This document shows positions 1 to 10,488 of a DNA stretch of 40,000 nt, piece by piece; positions within the stretch are counted from its first letter, which is position 1, and every line of letters begins with the position of its first letter. The position numbers and the translations under genes are program-made. Location: assembly GCA_963575745.1 (NCBI GenBank), contig CAUYUJ010018633.1:77501-117500 (forward strand), in the 5' to 3' direction. This stretch comes from Prorocentrum cordatum. Its lineage: Eukaryota; Sar; Dinophyceae; Prorocentrales; Prorocentraceae. The notes beneath the pieces were generated by a model. It searched no databases. It saw only the letters and a program-made list of their open reading frames with translations, and was not told the origin of the DNA.

Positions 1-330
1 CGTGAGGTCTCGTCGAGGTCTGCGTGTTCTCCCATGCCGTTGGGCCTCCCAGGAGCCCACGGAATCGGCGGCGTATGTGCAGTTGACGGCCCCCCCGACC
101 CCCCAGGGAGCCGTGCGGTCTCGTCTGAGTCTTCGTGCCCCACCCACTTCTCAAGGTTTCCCAGGCGCCCACGAATGCGACACGCGGTGCGCAGTTGGCG
201 GCACCTTCCCCAGGGAGCCGTGAGGTCTCGCTTGGATCTCGCACCCCCCCACTCCGTTGGGCCTCCCAGGAGCCCACGAACGTGGCGATGGTTGCGCAGT
301 TGGCAGTCCCCCTGAGGGAGCCGTGACGTC
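1..330. repeat. About three tandem units of a ~105-bp repeat
   Basis: Three diverged units share an opening block like CCAGGGAGCCGTGAGGTCTCG-type sequence (at 1, 104 and 212), then TTGGGCCTCCCAGGAGCCC and GCGCAGTTGGC. The left end runs off the window, so the array may be longer. All frames are open only because stops are rare in this GC-rich repeat; I see no coding signal. Confidence 0.7.
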
Positions 331-345
331 TCGGCCACGACACAC

Positions 346-455
346 GTGATGGTGCGCCGAAATGGTTGCTTGGTCGGTGCGAACGCTTCCACTGGGGCCT
401 TCCGTGGAGCTCCCTATGAGGCCACGAAGGGTGCGAGGGGCGTGACGACATTGAC
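346..455 (-). repeat. Single minus-strand copy of the 89-bp repeat family
   Basis: Read on the minus strand, this stretch contains TTCGTGGCCTCATAGGGAG, CTCCACGGAAGGCCCCAGTGG and TTTCGGCGCACC, which are the landmarks of the 30.7-32.3 kb array in the same order. It is an isolated, diverged unit in the opposite orientation to the main array. Confidence 0.7.
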
Positions 456-474
456 ATGCGCAGGGCAGATGCAA

Positions 475-563
475 GCACGGGGGGAGGGAGAAGGGAGGAG
501 GGATGCGGGAGGAGGGTGGAGGGAGGGAGGGAGGGAGAGAGAGGGAGGGTGAAGGCGGGAGAG

Positions 564-594
<31 letters not shown>

Positions 595-1060
595 TGGAGG
601 GGGCAAGGGGAGGAGGAAGGAAGGACGGGAGGGGGGGGACGAAGGAGGGAGGGAGGAGTGAGAAGGGAGGAGGAGGAGGATGAGGAGGAGAGGACGAGGG
701 AGGAGGGAGGAGGAGGAGGGAAGAGAAGGAGGAGGGATGGGAGGAGGAGGAGGAGGAGGAGGAGAGGAGGAGGAGGAGGGAGGAGGAGGAGGGGGGGAAG
801 AGGGAGGAGGGAGGAGGAGGAGGGACAAGGGAGGAGGGAGGCGGGAGGCGAGAGAGGGAGGAAGGGGAGGAGGGAGGAGGGAGAGGAGGAGGGAGGAGGG
901 AGGGAGGGAGGAGGGAGGGAGGAGGAGGAGGGAGAAGAGGAGCAGGATGAGGAGGAGGAGGAGGAGGAGGCTCCGGAGGAGGGGGAGGAGGCGGAGGAGG
1001 CGGAGGAGGAGGAGGAGGAGGAGGCGGAGGAGGAAGAAGGGGAGGGGGAGGTGCGCTCGC
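475..1060 (+). repeat. GGA/GAG purine-rich tract
   Basis: Nearly 600 bases are almost pure purine on the + strand, mainly GGA and GAGG units with GAGAGA stretches near 560. Reading frames through it give only Arg/Glu/Gly runs (or Ser/Pro/Leu on the other strand) and are not considered genes. Mirror-symmetric purine tracts of this kind can form triplex DNA. Confidence 0.9.
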
Positions 1061-1099
1061 GTCATATCTGACATCCCACCCCATCCCTTCCATCCCTTA

Positions 1100-1460
1100 C
1101 CATGGCGTAGATCCCCTCTCTAGTCGCACAGTCGGATGTCGAGCAGGGCAATGATCCCGAAAGGGTACGCGATGCATTGTAGAGCACGGCATGGCATGGC
1201 GTAGAAGAGTATGGCAGTTGTAGTTTGTCACAGTATGGCGTGGCGTGGCGTAGTGAAGAATTGCATCACAAAGCTTTGCAACGCAAAGCATGGCATCGCA
1301 CAGCGGCCCCGAACATAACATTGCATAGCATGGCGTTGAAGATCAAAGCGTAGCATGGCATAGCACGACGTGGCACTTAAGCACTGCACATCACAGCTTC
1401 AGACGAAGGCATGGCATCGCGCTGCGGAACGCAACCTAGCATTGCACTGCATGCCGTGGC
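1100..1460. repeat. Degenerate short repeat rich in ATGGCAT and GGCGTAG
   Basis: The words ATGGCATGGC, ATGGCGTGGC, GCATAGCATGGC and similar recur every 10-20 bases from about 1180 to 1460. The copies are too diverged to give a clean period. No gene is seen. A comparable degenerate CACCACAT-type repeat occurs at 38.9-39.2 kb. Confidence 0.6.
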
Positions 1461-1635
1461 ATGGCACGGGAAATGACGCCAGCGCTGCAGCGGGAGCACG
1501 AGTCCGAAAAATGCAAGCGAAAACCCAACTCCGAGGAATCCTGTGTGTAAAAAAACAATACGCGGGGGGTGGGTGGGGCGAACACTCCCAACCCGTCATC
1601 AAGGGAAGGAGCAGAGTAGTTTTCATATTGAGTAA

Positions 1636-1740
1636 TTGTGGAGGAGGAGGCGGAGGCGGAGGCGGAGGCGGAGGCGGAGGCGGAGGCGGAGGCGGAGGCG
1701 GAGGCGGAGGAGGAGGAGGACGAGGACGAGGAAGAGGAAG
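1636..1740 (+). repeat. (GGAGGC)n hexanucleotide minisatellite
   Basis: About 13 near-perfect hexamers of GGAGGC run from 1639 to 1715, then pass into GGA and GAGGAC units. It encodes Gly or Arg runs only, and is not a gene. Confidence 0.9.
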
Positions 1741-1744
1741 ATAA

Positions 1745-1876
1745 ATAATAATAACAAGAAGAAGACGCATACGAAGACGAATACGAAGACGAATCATAAT
1801 AATTATAATACTAAGAAGAATAATATTACGAACAGAAGACTAAGACACATAACACTAAGGCACATAAACATATGAA

Positions 1877-1919
<43 letters not shown>

Positions 1920-2002
1920 GCTACTACTGCTACTACTACTACTACTACTTCTACTACTACAACGAATACGCATAACACGACTAGTACTATTACGAACAAG
2001 AG

Positions 2003-2037
<35 letters not shown>

Positions 2038-2196
2038 ATAATAATAGTAATAATAGTACTAACAACAACACTAATACTGCTACGAATAAGAATGCGAGCA
2101 CTAACACAATTATTATTACTACTAATAGTGCTGATAATAAGCTTATTATTAATACCAAAAATGATAAGACTCATACTAGTAATAAATCTATTAATG

Positions 2197-2235
<39 letters not shown>

Positions 2236-2430
2236 ATGATATGAACAAAACTTATAATGATAATAATACTACTTATAATATTAATAAAGTGATGATGCTA
2301 CAAATAAAACTACTACTAATACTACTACCACTAAACATAATGCTAATACTACTACCTCTAATACTGATATTAATGACAATACTAATAACAATCATACTAC
2401 TAATAATAATACTAATACTAAGAGGCAGAG
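1745..2430 (+). repeat. AT-rich (ACT)n triplet block
   Basis: Three purer (ACT)n tracts (about 1875-1920, 2004-2035 and 2195-2234) lie within a longer decayed stretch of AAT, ACT, AAC and GAT triplets. The base composition (very AT-rich) breaks sharply with the GGA-rich DNA on both sides. Most of the block looks like a once-pure triplet repeat that has drifted. The poly-Thr/Asn frame through it is not considered coding. Confidence 0.85.
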
Positions 2431-3095
2431 GAGAAAGGCGAGGAGGAGGAGGAGGAGGAGGAGGCGGGAGGAGGAGGAGGGAGGGGAGGAGGGAGGAAGA
2501 AGGGGAGGAGGGAGGAGGGAGGAGGGAGGGGGAGGAGGAGGAGGGGAGGAGAAAGGAGGGAGGAGAAAGGAGGGAGGGGAGGAGGGCGGAGGGAGGAGGG
2601 AGGAGGAGAGGAGGGAGGAGGAGAGGAGGGAGGAGAAGGGGAGGGATGGAGGAGGAGGAGGAGGAGGAGGAGAGGAGGAGGAGGAAGGAGGAGGAGGCGA
2701 GAGGGAGGATTGAGAGGGAGAGGACGAGGGACGAGGACGAGGACGAGAAGGAGGGGGAGGAGAGGAGGGGAGGAGGAGGGAGGAGGAGGAGGAGGGAGAG
2801 AGGGAGGAGGAGGAGAGGAGGAGGAGGAGGAGGCGGAGCAGGAGGAGGAGGAGGAGGAGGAGGAGGAGGAGGAGGAGGAGGAGGAAGATGAGAAAGCTGA
2901 TGAAAGGAGGAAGAGAGGAAGGGAGGGAGGAGGGGAGGGAGGAGAGGAGGGATGCAGGCAGGGAGGGAGGGAGGAGGGAGGGAGGGAATGAGAGAGGAAG
3001 GGTGGGAGGGAGAGAGGGAGGGAGGGAGGGAGGGATGGAGGGAGGGATGAGGACGAGGAGGAGGAAGAGGAGGAGGAGAGAGCGGATTGACGCGG
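2421..3095 (+). repeat. GGA/GAGG purine-rich tract
   Basis: About 670 bases of almost unbroken purine (GGA, GGGAGGA, GAGGGAGG), with the purest (GGA)n at 2838-2885. It begins at the end of the ACT block and stops abruptly at about 3085, where mixed sequence starts. Confidence 0.9.
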
Positions 3096-3179
3096 GTCGC
3101 TGTCTAGTCCAACCAGGAAACCAACACCCCAGGATTGTTGGGAATAACCTTTCTGGTCAGCGGCCTTGAGGAAGGGCCC

Positions 3180-3655
3180 ATATATGAACTCCTTCTCGGG
3201 TGTCCCGATTTCCCCGATCATGAGGGTTGTCAATACGCTTGACTTCCTTATGAGGCACCCTGAGGAATCCTACGAACGTTCTCGGAATCTGGCGGATTCA
3301 TCAGGGACCCTGAGGGATCCTGATCACATTTCAGGGATCCTGAGGAACTTTGGCGGATCCTAAGGAATCCTCATGGAACCTCAAGAATCTGGATCGATTC
3401 TGCAGAGCCCTGGGGAGCCGAGGCATCCTGAGGAATCCGGAAGGACCCTTCGGAATCTTGAGGAGCCCGGAGAGATCCGGACGAACCCTGAGGGACCCTG
3501 AGAAATCTCAAGGAGTCCTGAGGAATCCGCAGGCGTCCCGAAGAATATTTTGGAATCTCGAGGAATGGGAAATCCCTGAAGAACCCGAAGGAACCCAGAG
3601 GGATCCTGAGGATCCCGAACGAATCCTAGAGAACCCCGGCGGATCCGCATGAGTC
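3180..3655 (+). repeat. Degenerate short tandem repeat of GGATCCTGA type
   Basis: The words GGAATCCTGAGGA, GGATCCTGAGGAA and GACCCTGAGGGA recur with an irregular spacing of about 12-15 bases over roughly 450 bases. All units are diverged, which suggests an old array. The frames through it are stop-poor but give only Arg/Asn/Pro/Glu-rich low-complexity peptide. Confidence 0.75.
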
Positions 3656-3743
3656 TTCCAGGCAGGGCCTCGACAGCCCCGGCAGCCCCACAAGGGGGGG
3701 GCCGCATGCCCCTCTTGTGAGGTTGCTGGGGTCGCGGGCTGTT

Positions 3744-3745
3744 GG

Positions 3746-3794
<49 letters not shown>

Positions 3795-3795
3795 C
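3744..3795 (+). repeat. (TTG)n microsatellite, about 17 units
   Basis: A clean TTG run with one TCG interruption lies about 75 bases before the proposed 3' splice site of the first exon. It would therefore be intronic. Confidence 0.95.
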
Positions 3796-3870
3796 GTTGT
3801 TGGGGGGGCGGGGTCCCGGCCAGACGGTCCCGTGCCAGGTCTGTTGTCGCCGTGGTTTGCTTCTGCTCAG

Positions 3871-4055
3871 GTCGACCTCCGGGGCCCGGCGAGACGTTCG
3901 AGGAGGACGTCCAGGTGCGGAAGCCGCTGGAGCTCCAGGGGCCTCCGGGAGACTGCTGGGAGCTTGCGAACTTGACGCCGAAGCTCCGCGAGTTCATCTC
4001 CATGCGGTTCTGCGAGGTGGCCTCCTGCAACGCCCAGCTGGAGAACCATTCGAGG
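3871..4055 (+). CDS. Putative exon A of a VWA3-like protein
   Basis: An AG at 3869-3870 preceded by a pyrimidine-rich stretch (TTGCTTCTGCTCAG) opens a 185-base block with balanced amino-acid content and strong third-position GC. It reads RPPGPGETFEEDV, KPLELQGPPGDCWEL and LTPKLREFISMRF, then CEVASCNAQLENHSR, and is followed at 4056 by GTCTGAGG, a GT donor with an in-frame stop just beyond. It lies 1.4 kb upstream of the next exon on the same strand. No domain is recognised in this piece. I join it to the VWA exons downstream because of strand, order and similar codon use; that join is inference. It could belong to a separate gene, and an exon may be missing between it and exon B because the inferred phases do not match. 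Confidence 0.45.
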
Positions 4056-4149
4056 GTCTGAGGCTGCTCCCGCGGGCCCCCTGTGGGTGGTGTCCCCGAT
4101 TCGCGCCATGTGGATACGACGCGCAGGGTGTGGCGCGAATATCTTCATT

Positions 4150-4430
4150 TCCCCTTCCTCCTCCTCCTCCTCCTCCTCCTCCGCCTCCTCTCCCCTCCTC
4201 CCTCCTCCCCTCTCTCCTACTTCTCCTCTCCTCCTCCTCCTCCTCCTCCTCCTCCTCCTCCTCCTCCTCTCCCCCCCTCGTCCTCCTTCCTTCTCCTCCT
4301 CCTCCTCCTCCTCCCTTTCTCCTCCTCCTCCTCCTCCTCCTCCTCCTCCTCCTCCTCCTCCTCCTCCTCCTCTCTCTTCTCCCCCTCCTCCTCCTCCTCC
4401 TCCTCCTCCTCTTCCTCCTCCTCCTCCGTC
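4150..4430 (+). repeat. (CTC)n pyrimidine tract in an inferred intron
   Basis: About 280 bases of TCC/CTC units begin 95 bases after the proposed donor of exon A. The predicted poly-Ser, poly-Pro and poly-Leu frames, and poly-Glu on the reverse strand, are composition artefacts. Confidence 0.9.
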
Positions 4431-5440
4431 GACAGCTGCAGGCAGCTGGTCCAGCGACGCGGGCCAGGGGAAGAAGACCGTTCCAGGTCGTTGTGTCTTG
4501 TTTGTGCAGAGGCTTCGTGTCCGTCATCCGGCACGGAGGTAGCATCCTCCGTCTCATTCTGGACAGCAGCGTGCGCTGTCTTAGGTTCGGGGTTGCAGGT
4601 CCCTGGCACTCCTCCTCCCAGCCCTCGTCGACGAGGTCAAGGGAAGGGAGGGGAGGGGAAGGGGAGGCGGAGGGCAAGGGGGCTATGAGGGAGGGCCTCG
4701 GGGCTGAGAAATGGGGGGAGTTTCCATCCGTCGAATAAGAAGGTGGGTCGGGTGGTCTTCGATCGAGGGACGGGGAAGGGGGCGGGGGAGCTTCGGTGGG
4801 GCTGGAGGGAAAGGTAAGGGAGGGGGCGGGGCTTCCGTCTGTAACTGTTTGCCTCGGTGACGGTGGTGCGCCTTCTCCTTCCTCCTCTCGTCCTCCTCCT
4901 GTCCAGTCCCCCCCCCCGGAAGCAGGGGCAGGGTGAGCCCAACCTTCAGGTGTATCGAGGGCTTCCCTCCTGCCCTTCAGGGCGGAAGGCGTGCCTGGTC
5001 CGTGAAGTGCCCGCCCCTCCAGACCGCGTACTCCCTCCTCTCTCCTTCACAGGATTTGATGGATGGGCGACGCCCAAGGACAGAAGCCACGACTGGTGAT
5101 GCCCATACTGTTGGAAGGGCCTTTCAGGCCAAGCTCGCATTCGCCCCTTGCCGGGATCCATGATGCAGTGTCCCCCATCGTGCTCCCTTCTCCGTGGGAC
5201 GCGCCGCTTTCGTGGCGCGCCATATCCAGCATCCAGAATCCGGCCCAGACCTAGACGGTGGTTTGGCGATCTCGTGGGCCGTTTTCGTTTCGACTTTGTT
5301 TTGCGGTGCAGGTGGATTGAAGGCAAAAACGAAGGAAAACGAAAACAAAAAGCCCTGTCCAGAACCCTCCCTTCTTCGCCCCCTCCCTCGGTCTCCTCTT
5401 CCACTCGGCCCCGCGGCCCGCCATGTGGGGGAGGGCCCGG
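4431..5440. other. Inferred intron, no supported gene
   Basis: About 1 kb of mixed sequence lies between the CTC tract and exon B. A stretch near 4435-4620 is open in more than one frame (including CRGFVSVIRHGGSILRL) and could hide an exon, but I see no convincing splice pair or domain. The rest holds short G- and C-runs and nothing I can name. Confidence 0.4.
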
Positions 5441-5443
5441 CAG

Positions 5444-5607
5444 ACTTCATTGTGGTGACCATGCGACCGCCGGGCAAGGCCGCCATACAGTACAGCCTGG
5501 CCAGGATCGACGTCATCGAGTTCGAGCGGCTCTGCGGGCGCAGCGTGGAGGCCGTCCGGAGCCGCCTGGGCTACTTCGAGAGGGCCCGCAGCTCCTTGTC
5601 GTCGCTG
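5444..5607 (+). CDS. Putative exon B of a VWA3-like protein
   Basis: After a CAG at 5441-5443 the frame reads DFIVVTMRPPGKAAIQYSLA, IDVIEFERLCGRSVEAV and GYFERARSSLSSLLR. It is rich in GC-ending codons and non-repetitive, unlike its surroundings. The frame runs into a CTC microsatellite just after a GAG|GC step. A GC donor at 5608 is plausible, since GC donors are common in dinoflagellates. Next to a downstream VWA domain the segment fits the N-terminal flank of that domain, but no motif proves this. Exact ends are uncertain by a few bases. Confidence 0.55.
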
Positions 5608-5612
5608 CTGAG

Positions 5613-5662
5613 GCTGGCTCCTCCTCCTCCTCCTCCTCCTCCTCCTCCTCCTCCTCCTCATT
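5613..5662 (+). repeat. (CTC)n microsatellite just after exon B
   Basis: About 15 CTC units start a handful of bases after the proposed 5' splice site of exon B. It is one of several triplet tracts placed at the edges of inferred introns of this gene. Confidence 0.9.
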
Positions 5663-5697
5663 TTCCTCCTCCTCCTCTTTCTCGCGCGAGAGCGGGG

Positions 5698-5866
5698 GCA
5701 CCAAAATGTACCGATGCCGCCACTCCCCGGACCTCTCCTGGGGGGTGCGTTCTGACCAGGGTTTCGAGGCGGACCCGGCGGTGGCGACGAGGGCCTCCCA
5801 GGAGGTCCCAAGAGGGGGGAAACGGGTGGAGGGGGGGAGCGGTATGGGTACCTGCTCCTCCTCTGG
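5698..5866 (-). repeat. ~170-bp interspersed repeat, inverted relative to the copy at 12227
   Basis: The reverse complement of this block matches 12227-12394 along its whole length. Shared landmarks on the 12.2-kb strand are AGAGGAGGA, GTGCCCATACC, TTGGTCCTCCTGGG-type sequence, CGTCGCCACCGC, CTGGTCAGAACGCACCCC and GGAGAGGTGCGGGGAGTGG. Both copies lie in inferred introns of the same gene, in opposite orientation, so insertion in either orientation seems to be tolerated. Confidence 0.75.
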
Positions 5867-6037
5867 GAGAGGGTGGCACGAGGGGGCGCGGCTTCGGAGA
5901 AGGCGGGGGCGCTTCTTGGGAGGCGGGGGCCGCCTTGGGAGGGCCCAGGGCCTCCCGAGGGAGGCCCCTCCGCTTCTCAGCGGGCCGCCTTCCTCGCGCC
6001 CCCTCCCTGGGCGCGCGTCGGCCACCGAGGGCCGGGT

Positions 6038-6238
6038 CGGCTCCTGGCGACTACGTGTCCAACATGCTGCCGTACCGCTACCGCGCGGGGGAGGAGTTCG
6101 AGGACCTGCTGTCGGAGGCCCACGCGAACGCCGACGCCTTCGGCCAGGCCGAGGGCTTCCGGCCCGTGATCCTGGTGGACACTTCGGGGGCCGTGGGCGA
6201 GCTGCTGCCGTACATCCGCCTGTCCCTGAAGCGGATGC
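6038..6238 (+). CDS. Exon C: start of the VWA domain with the metal-site motif
   Basis: The frame reads GDYVSNMLPYRYRAGEEF, EDLLSEAHANADAFGQAEGF and then RPVILVDTSGAVGELLPYI followed by RLSLKRML. The core VILVDTSGAVGE (D codon 6178-6180) is the first strand and MIDAS loop of a VWA domain: a hydrophobic strand, then D-x-S-G. The last residue is Ala where Ser is usual, so metal binding may be weakened. In VWA3-type proteins this strand is followed by a helix ending near ...LKRML, which is where the exon appears to stop. The domain continues in exons D and E. The intron that follows is about 4.1 kb and holds a retroelement pseudogene. The start of the exon is uncertain; the end is set by loss of coding character at about 6238. 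Confidence 0.65.
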
Positions 6239-6305
6239 TCTATCCGATGGGGCTTACGCCATGCCGCCGACCCCCAACGAGAGAGCCCGCGACGATCGCG
6301 GAAAA

Positions 6306-6376
6306 TGAGGAGGAGGAAGAGGCGGAGGAGGAGGAGGAGGAGGAGGAGGAGGAGGAGGAGGAGGAGGAGGAGGGGC
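6306..6376 (+). repeat. (GGA)n microsatellite just after exon C
   Basis: About 20 GAG/GGA units within 70 bases, interrupted by GCGG, lie shortly downstream of the VWA start exon. It is inferred to be intronic. Confidence 0.9.
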
Positions 6377-6424
6377 GGGAGCGCAAGGTGAGGAGTCTGA
6401 CATTAGGAGACCACAGATGAGGAC

Positions 6425-8020
6425 GGCATGGCGGGTGCAAAGTCAACAAGTCGTGGTGGACGTGGTGCAATCACTGCGGCCGCCAGTGGACAGGCGTATA
6501 TGAAAATCAATCTGATCCTATTGGGGCTAGTGGTGTATGGGGCTCTCGCGGGCCTCCTGCTCTTCCTGGTCCAGGGGTGGGAAGTCAACCGACTCGTGGG
6601 GTTTCCGCGGTGGACACTGGGGAGTTCCAGCAAATGAGACGTTGAGTCGGTCATGGAATTCCTGGAGGAACATTCCGATTTTGAGGCAGCCAGCACATAT
6701 GGGAGAAACTTCGTGTCATCCAAGCCACGCCGTCCAAGCTGCAGTGGGGCCCTGCGAAGCAGGATCTGGAGAAATAGCAGGCCAATTCGGACTGGATGCC
6801 GCCAAAGCAAATCGTCTTGAGTCAGATTTCGAACAGGCCCAGATTGACAATGCAGATGCGTTTGCTGCCCTCCAGCGTGCCAGAGAGACAGAAACCGTAG
6901 GGGAGCCTGCAACCTCAGTACAGCAGCGACCTCAGCCCAGCCCCAATTCAGCCAAGTTCATCTTGTCCTTGGAGTCTCTCGTGGGCGGGATATGGAGGGA
7001 TTGGAGTTGGATGCAGGTGACCTATTTGGGCTAGAGGGGGCTGGGCGGGAGGCATCGGCTGAGGAGCTCGAGAAGGCAAAGAGGAGGAAGGAGGCCCTCA
7101 AGCACTTCCAGCCGGCAGCTCAGCAGGCATTTATTTGGCTGTTCCCGCGACCAGGCGAAAGAGGCAGTCCCGAAGCAGCGTGAGCACCGCGCCCGTCTGG
7201 CCGCCAAGAAGAGGCGCACGGAGGACGTGGCCGCGGACCTTCTGGCCAGCACAGCCCCCAGCAACCCCCTCAGCAGCCTCCAGCCTCAGCCCCTGCCCCC
7301 AGAGGTGGCCCCGCGGGCCCCCTTTGTGCTGCTTCGCGACAGCCTGACCCGAAACCCTCCGCGGAAGAGTTGTTCCAGGCTGCACGTTCTCAGGCTTCGA
7401 AGGGCCGTTCGAAGGGTGGGGGAGGCGGAGGTGCAGGCCCGTGTGGGGGATGGGCAGCTGGGACACACATCAGCAGGAGCAGTCTCGGGCAGTGGACCTT
7501 CAGCAGCCGCAGCAGCAGCGGCAACAGAAGGTGCCGCCCCGCCCGCGCAGCCCCCATCGGGCGCGCGGCAGCGCGGGCGACGGCCGCGACGGCGCCGCTT
7601 CGGAGGCAATCTCGGGCAGCGACACAGTCTCGGTGATGGCGGCCGACGCCGCGGACTGGATCCGCTGCCTGAAGTACCTAAAGGATGCTGTTGCGTTGCA
7701 GGAAGTTCAGATTTCCCCCGCTGCCGAGGACGAGTGCGAAGCTAGGATGTGGAAGTGGTCCTGGGCCACCGTGATCAATCCGAGTGGCGTCGCTAAGGCG
7801 TTTGCTGTTTTCTTCCCCTCGGGGGTCGGGGTCGACGTGCCGTCGCATGTTGGGACGTCTCGTCCGCCGTGGTCAGGTCCCAAGTTGGAATCGGCGCCGC
7901 GAGTGGTGATGAGTTGGATCAGCAGCATCGCTCCAGGGTTCCAGGTGGCTTCATTGCAGTCTCTTGGCGCCTGCCGACAGGAGATCCGCTGGCGGTGGGT
8001 TCTTTATTGTTTTGCAGGAT
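6425..8020 (+). pseudogene. Decayed retroelement ORF1-like gene
   Basis: Protein-like stretches occur in order but in changing frames. At 6436 the frame reads CKVNKSWWTWCNHCGRQW, a zinc-finger-like C-x9-C-x2-C pattern with flanking Trp. This resembles the WDCPQCG...HVCRSCGYDWW finger of ORF1 of the LINE at 22.1 kb. Near 6800 follows LDAAKANRLESDFEQAQID, near 7010 DAGDLFGLEGAGREASAEEL, and after about 7150 a shifted frame QAKEAVPKQREHRARLAAKK, all helix- or coiled-coil-like. From 7440 to 8018 another frame includes DTVSVMAADAADWIRCLKYL. Several stops and at least three frame changes break it. I infer an old ORF1 copy stranded inside an intron of the VWA gene. The alternative is several real exons of an unknown gene. 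Confidence 0.4.
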
Positions 8021-10310
8021 AGGGGAAGTGCTCCGCGCGCTCACCTCGCGGGGATCGGAATTGCCTCCCCTCTCAAATTCGCAGCGTCGGCTGGGTTGGG
8101 AAGGGGGGGGGGGCGCGCGTCGTAGCAGCAGGTCGCCCTGCGTACAGGGAAGGTATGCTGTGGATGGGGATTGATTACTTTGCTGTCTCTGCTGGCCTCG
8201 CACCCCCCATGGTCTCGATTGAGGTCATCAGAGACACGGCCAGTACCCATCACCACTTTGTGATGTTAACGTTGCGGTCAAATCTGCGTCCACCCTGTCT
8301 GCTGCGTGCAGGCGTGGCGCGAGGCCGCCAGCGCGGCGGCGCGGCGGCGCGTCGGGCCCGGGCCCGTCGCGGCCGCCCGGGGGGGGCAGCCTCGCGCCGC
8401 GCCGCGCCCGCCGACGGCGGCAGCAGGCGGGGTCGAGGCCCTGCGATCGGCTCGATTTGCGACTTGTTGTTTGGCCAAGTTGGGGGTTTCAGCAAAGCCT
8501 CGTCTTCGCGCGAATCGCCGCGCCGAGTGCGTTTCTGTTGGCGTTCGCCTGCTCTACTCTATCTTGCGTTCGCATTGACTTCGCTAACATTGCCAGTGCC
8601 TGCCATCATTTCCTGGCGCGGCAGCAGTTACTCTACCCAGTCTTGCGCGGGATGCAGGGGGATTGGAGGGAGATGGGTTTGGCGATTGCTAGGAACGATG
8701 CGCTGTTGCAGCAGTTAACACCCTCCCCTGCGCGACAGGGGGTGGCCCCGCCAGATCAGCAGCAACCACGCGCACCATGCATTTTTCTATCAGCAGCAAA
8801 CAGTTTTTACGCGTATATCGATCCTAGCTTCGTTGCCAGCACGCCTGTTCCAAAACCTTTTCCCCAGCCGTTCATGTAGCCACTCTGCAAGCCCCTCGAG
8901 GCTGACTGTGTTGCTCGCCTAGGTTGAGGGTGTAACAGTGCGCGCTGCGACCTTGTAGTGTTTTTGATATCCCGTCTCCCGCGTGGCTACGAGACGGTGA
9001 ATGTGAGCCCTCTGCCAGAAAACCATTGCGGGCCCATTGCCGGCTGTCGAATGGCCGAACAACGCCAGAAGGACATTTGCAAATTGCTGTTCTTACTAGG
9101 CCAGTCAGTCTCGACCTGGCCAGCCCATCGTTTTACAGTGTAGACCAACCGCTTTTCTGCACGATTCGCAGCGCATTATTCAGCAGCCCAGCGTCGTCAC
9201 TTGGTGTTTTTTTCCGGGGCTTGTCAGTTCATGATCATTTTCAGCTTCGCAGGCCAGCCTCTACACTTTGCGATCGCCTCCTGCAGGCACTGCTCAATTT
9301 TAGGCATTTGACTTGGAGGTGGATGTGGCGGATCTTATCATCGGTGGTGGGAGCGGCGTCGGTCGTTTGCAGTGCCCACGCCAGGCCAGCCAGTGCCGTT
9401 TACGCTAGAGTACCAAATCTCAGCAAGTTCCATTTTACGCTGAGGCCTGCCATTTCGTACGGGTTTGGTTTGACACCGCAGCTGACTAGATGCATGCCAG
9501 TCACACTGCAGACGACCACAGCACAGGCCAACCATCTTGCATGCGCCAGCCTCGCAACCCACATCAGCTTATAAGTACGATTGTCGGTTGGGGGGAGGGG
9601 CTTGGGAGATTACGGGAGTGGTCGGGGAATGCGCATTTGGCTTTCATGGTTATTTTTGCCTTCGGCGGAGTGCGCATTCCCTACTGGGCCGCCGAGTGTG
9701 ACTAGCTGACTCTCACCTGTCACGGAAGACGCCTCCCATTTGCTTGTCTGCATCATTAGTGCATTATCGTTTTCGCCTAGCTGTTTACCTCCATTCTCGG
9801 CCCCTCCTTCCCCGCTGGGCCTTGCTAGCGTCGCCTGTTCTTTTGGTGGGGGCAATCATCACCCCAGATTCTGGTAGCCTGGACCAACCTGGGGGGGGGG
9901 GGCGGTTGGGCTGGATAAAGGGCCGAGGGGGGGGGCACCCTGTGGCCAGGCAGCCGTTGCTTCTTCATTGCGCTTGCATGCGTATTTCGGTACTCCAGCT
10001 GTTCCTTCTCGGTTATCCTTGCTGTGGTACTGCTGCCATTCATTGATTGGTTGTTGCTCTCTCCCTCCCTACGGCACGCCCCCAAGGGCCACGCTCTCTT
10101 CACCGCAGCTTCTCGCACTTCCTTATCCGCAGTGGCGGTTGCCTTGAATACTTGACTGCTGAGGCCCAAGTCGGCGATCTGATTCCTCGAGGCTTAGCAT
10201 CAGCACCGCTCTTCCTGCGCAAACGCCACAGACGAGGAGGGCGTCGAAGAGGACGCGGAACGAGGAGGACGTGGGCCCGAAGGGAGCGGAGAGAGGGGAC
10301 GGGGGCAGCC
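8021..10310. other. Large inferred intron, no supported gene
   Basis: A very GC-rich block at 8305-8450 follows a CTGCGTGCAG that could be a 3' splice site; its frame reads AWREAASAAARRRVGPG, but I see no domain. 8470-10050 has normal base composition, many stops in every frame, a few G-runs at 9890-9935 and no recognisable repeat. I see nothing else to annotate. Confidence 0.5.
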
Positions 10311-10371
10311 CCTCAGCTCGACGCGCCCGAGCACCCCCCTGGCACACGGGGGGCCGGCGGCCTCCTTCCTG

Positions 10372-10488
10372 GTGGCGAAGAGCAGGTTCAACCTGGCGCG
10401 GACTGGCTCCGAGGGGAGGACGCTGCTCTGGGAGCGCGCCCCCGTGCCGCCGACCACGCAGAAGCTGCGGGAGGCCGAGGATCCGGAG
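10372..10488 (+). CDS. Exon D: middle of the VWA domain
   Basis: The frame reads VAKSRFNLARTGSEGRTLL, then WERAPVPPTTQKLREAED. RFNLART corresponds to the second core strand of a VWA domain (FNxxxF in VWA3-type proteins), and the TQKLREAE segment to the helix before the W..L motif. Coding similarity may extend upstream to about 10316, as the frame is open there (GGRPPSFLVAKSRF). The 3' end is ambiguous because the flanking intron begins in a run of GAG/AAG. If the exon ends at 10488, the frame joins exon E as ...EAEDPE-EWFDRL. Confidence 0.65.

Noticed and set aside
151-1074. Long Ser/Pro/Leu or Arg/Glu/Gly frames in GGA/CTC tracts (also at 2.4-3.2, 4.1-4.7, 20.4-20.9 and 32.4-33.1 kb)
   Set aside because: They follow triplet composition only, exist on both strands at once and have no codon bias or domain.
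1097-1321. Minus-strand Cys/Met/His-rich small protein
   Set aside because: It arises from the ATGGCAT-type degenerate repeat and has no natural composition.
8305-8460. A VWA-gene exon reading AWREAASAAARRRVGPG
   Set aside because: The VWA domain joins directly from exon C to exon D without room for it, and the block is open in several frames because of extreme GC content.
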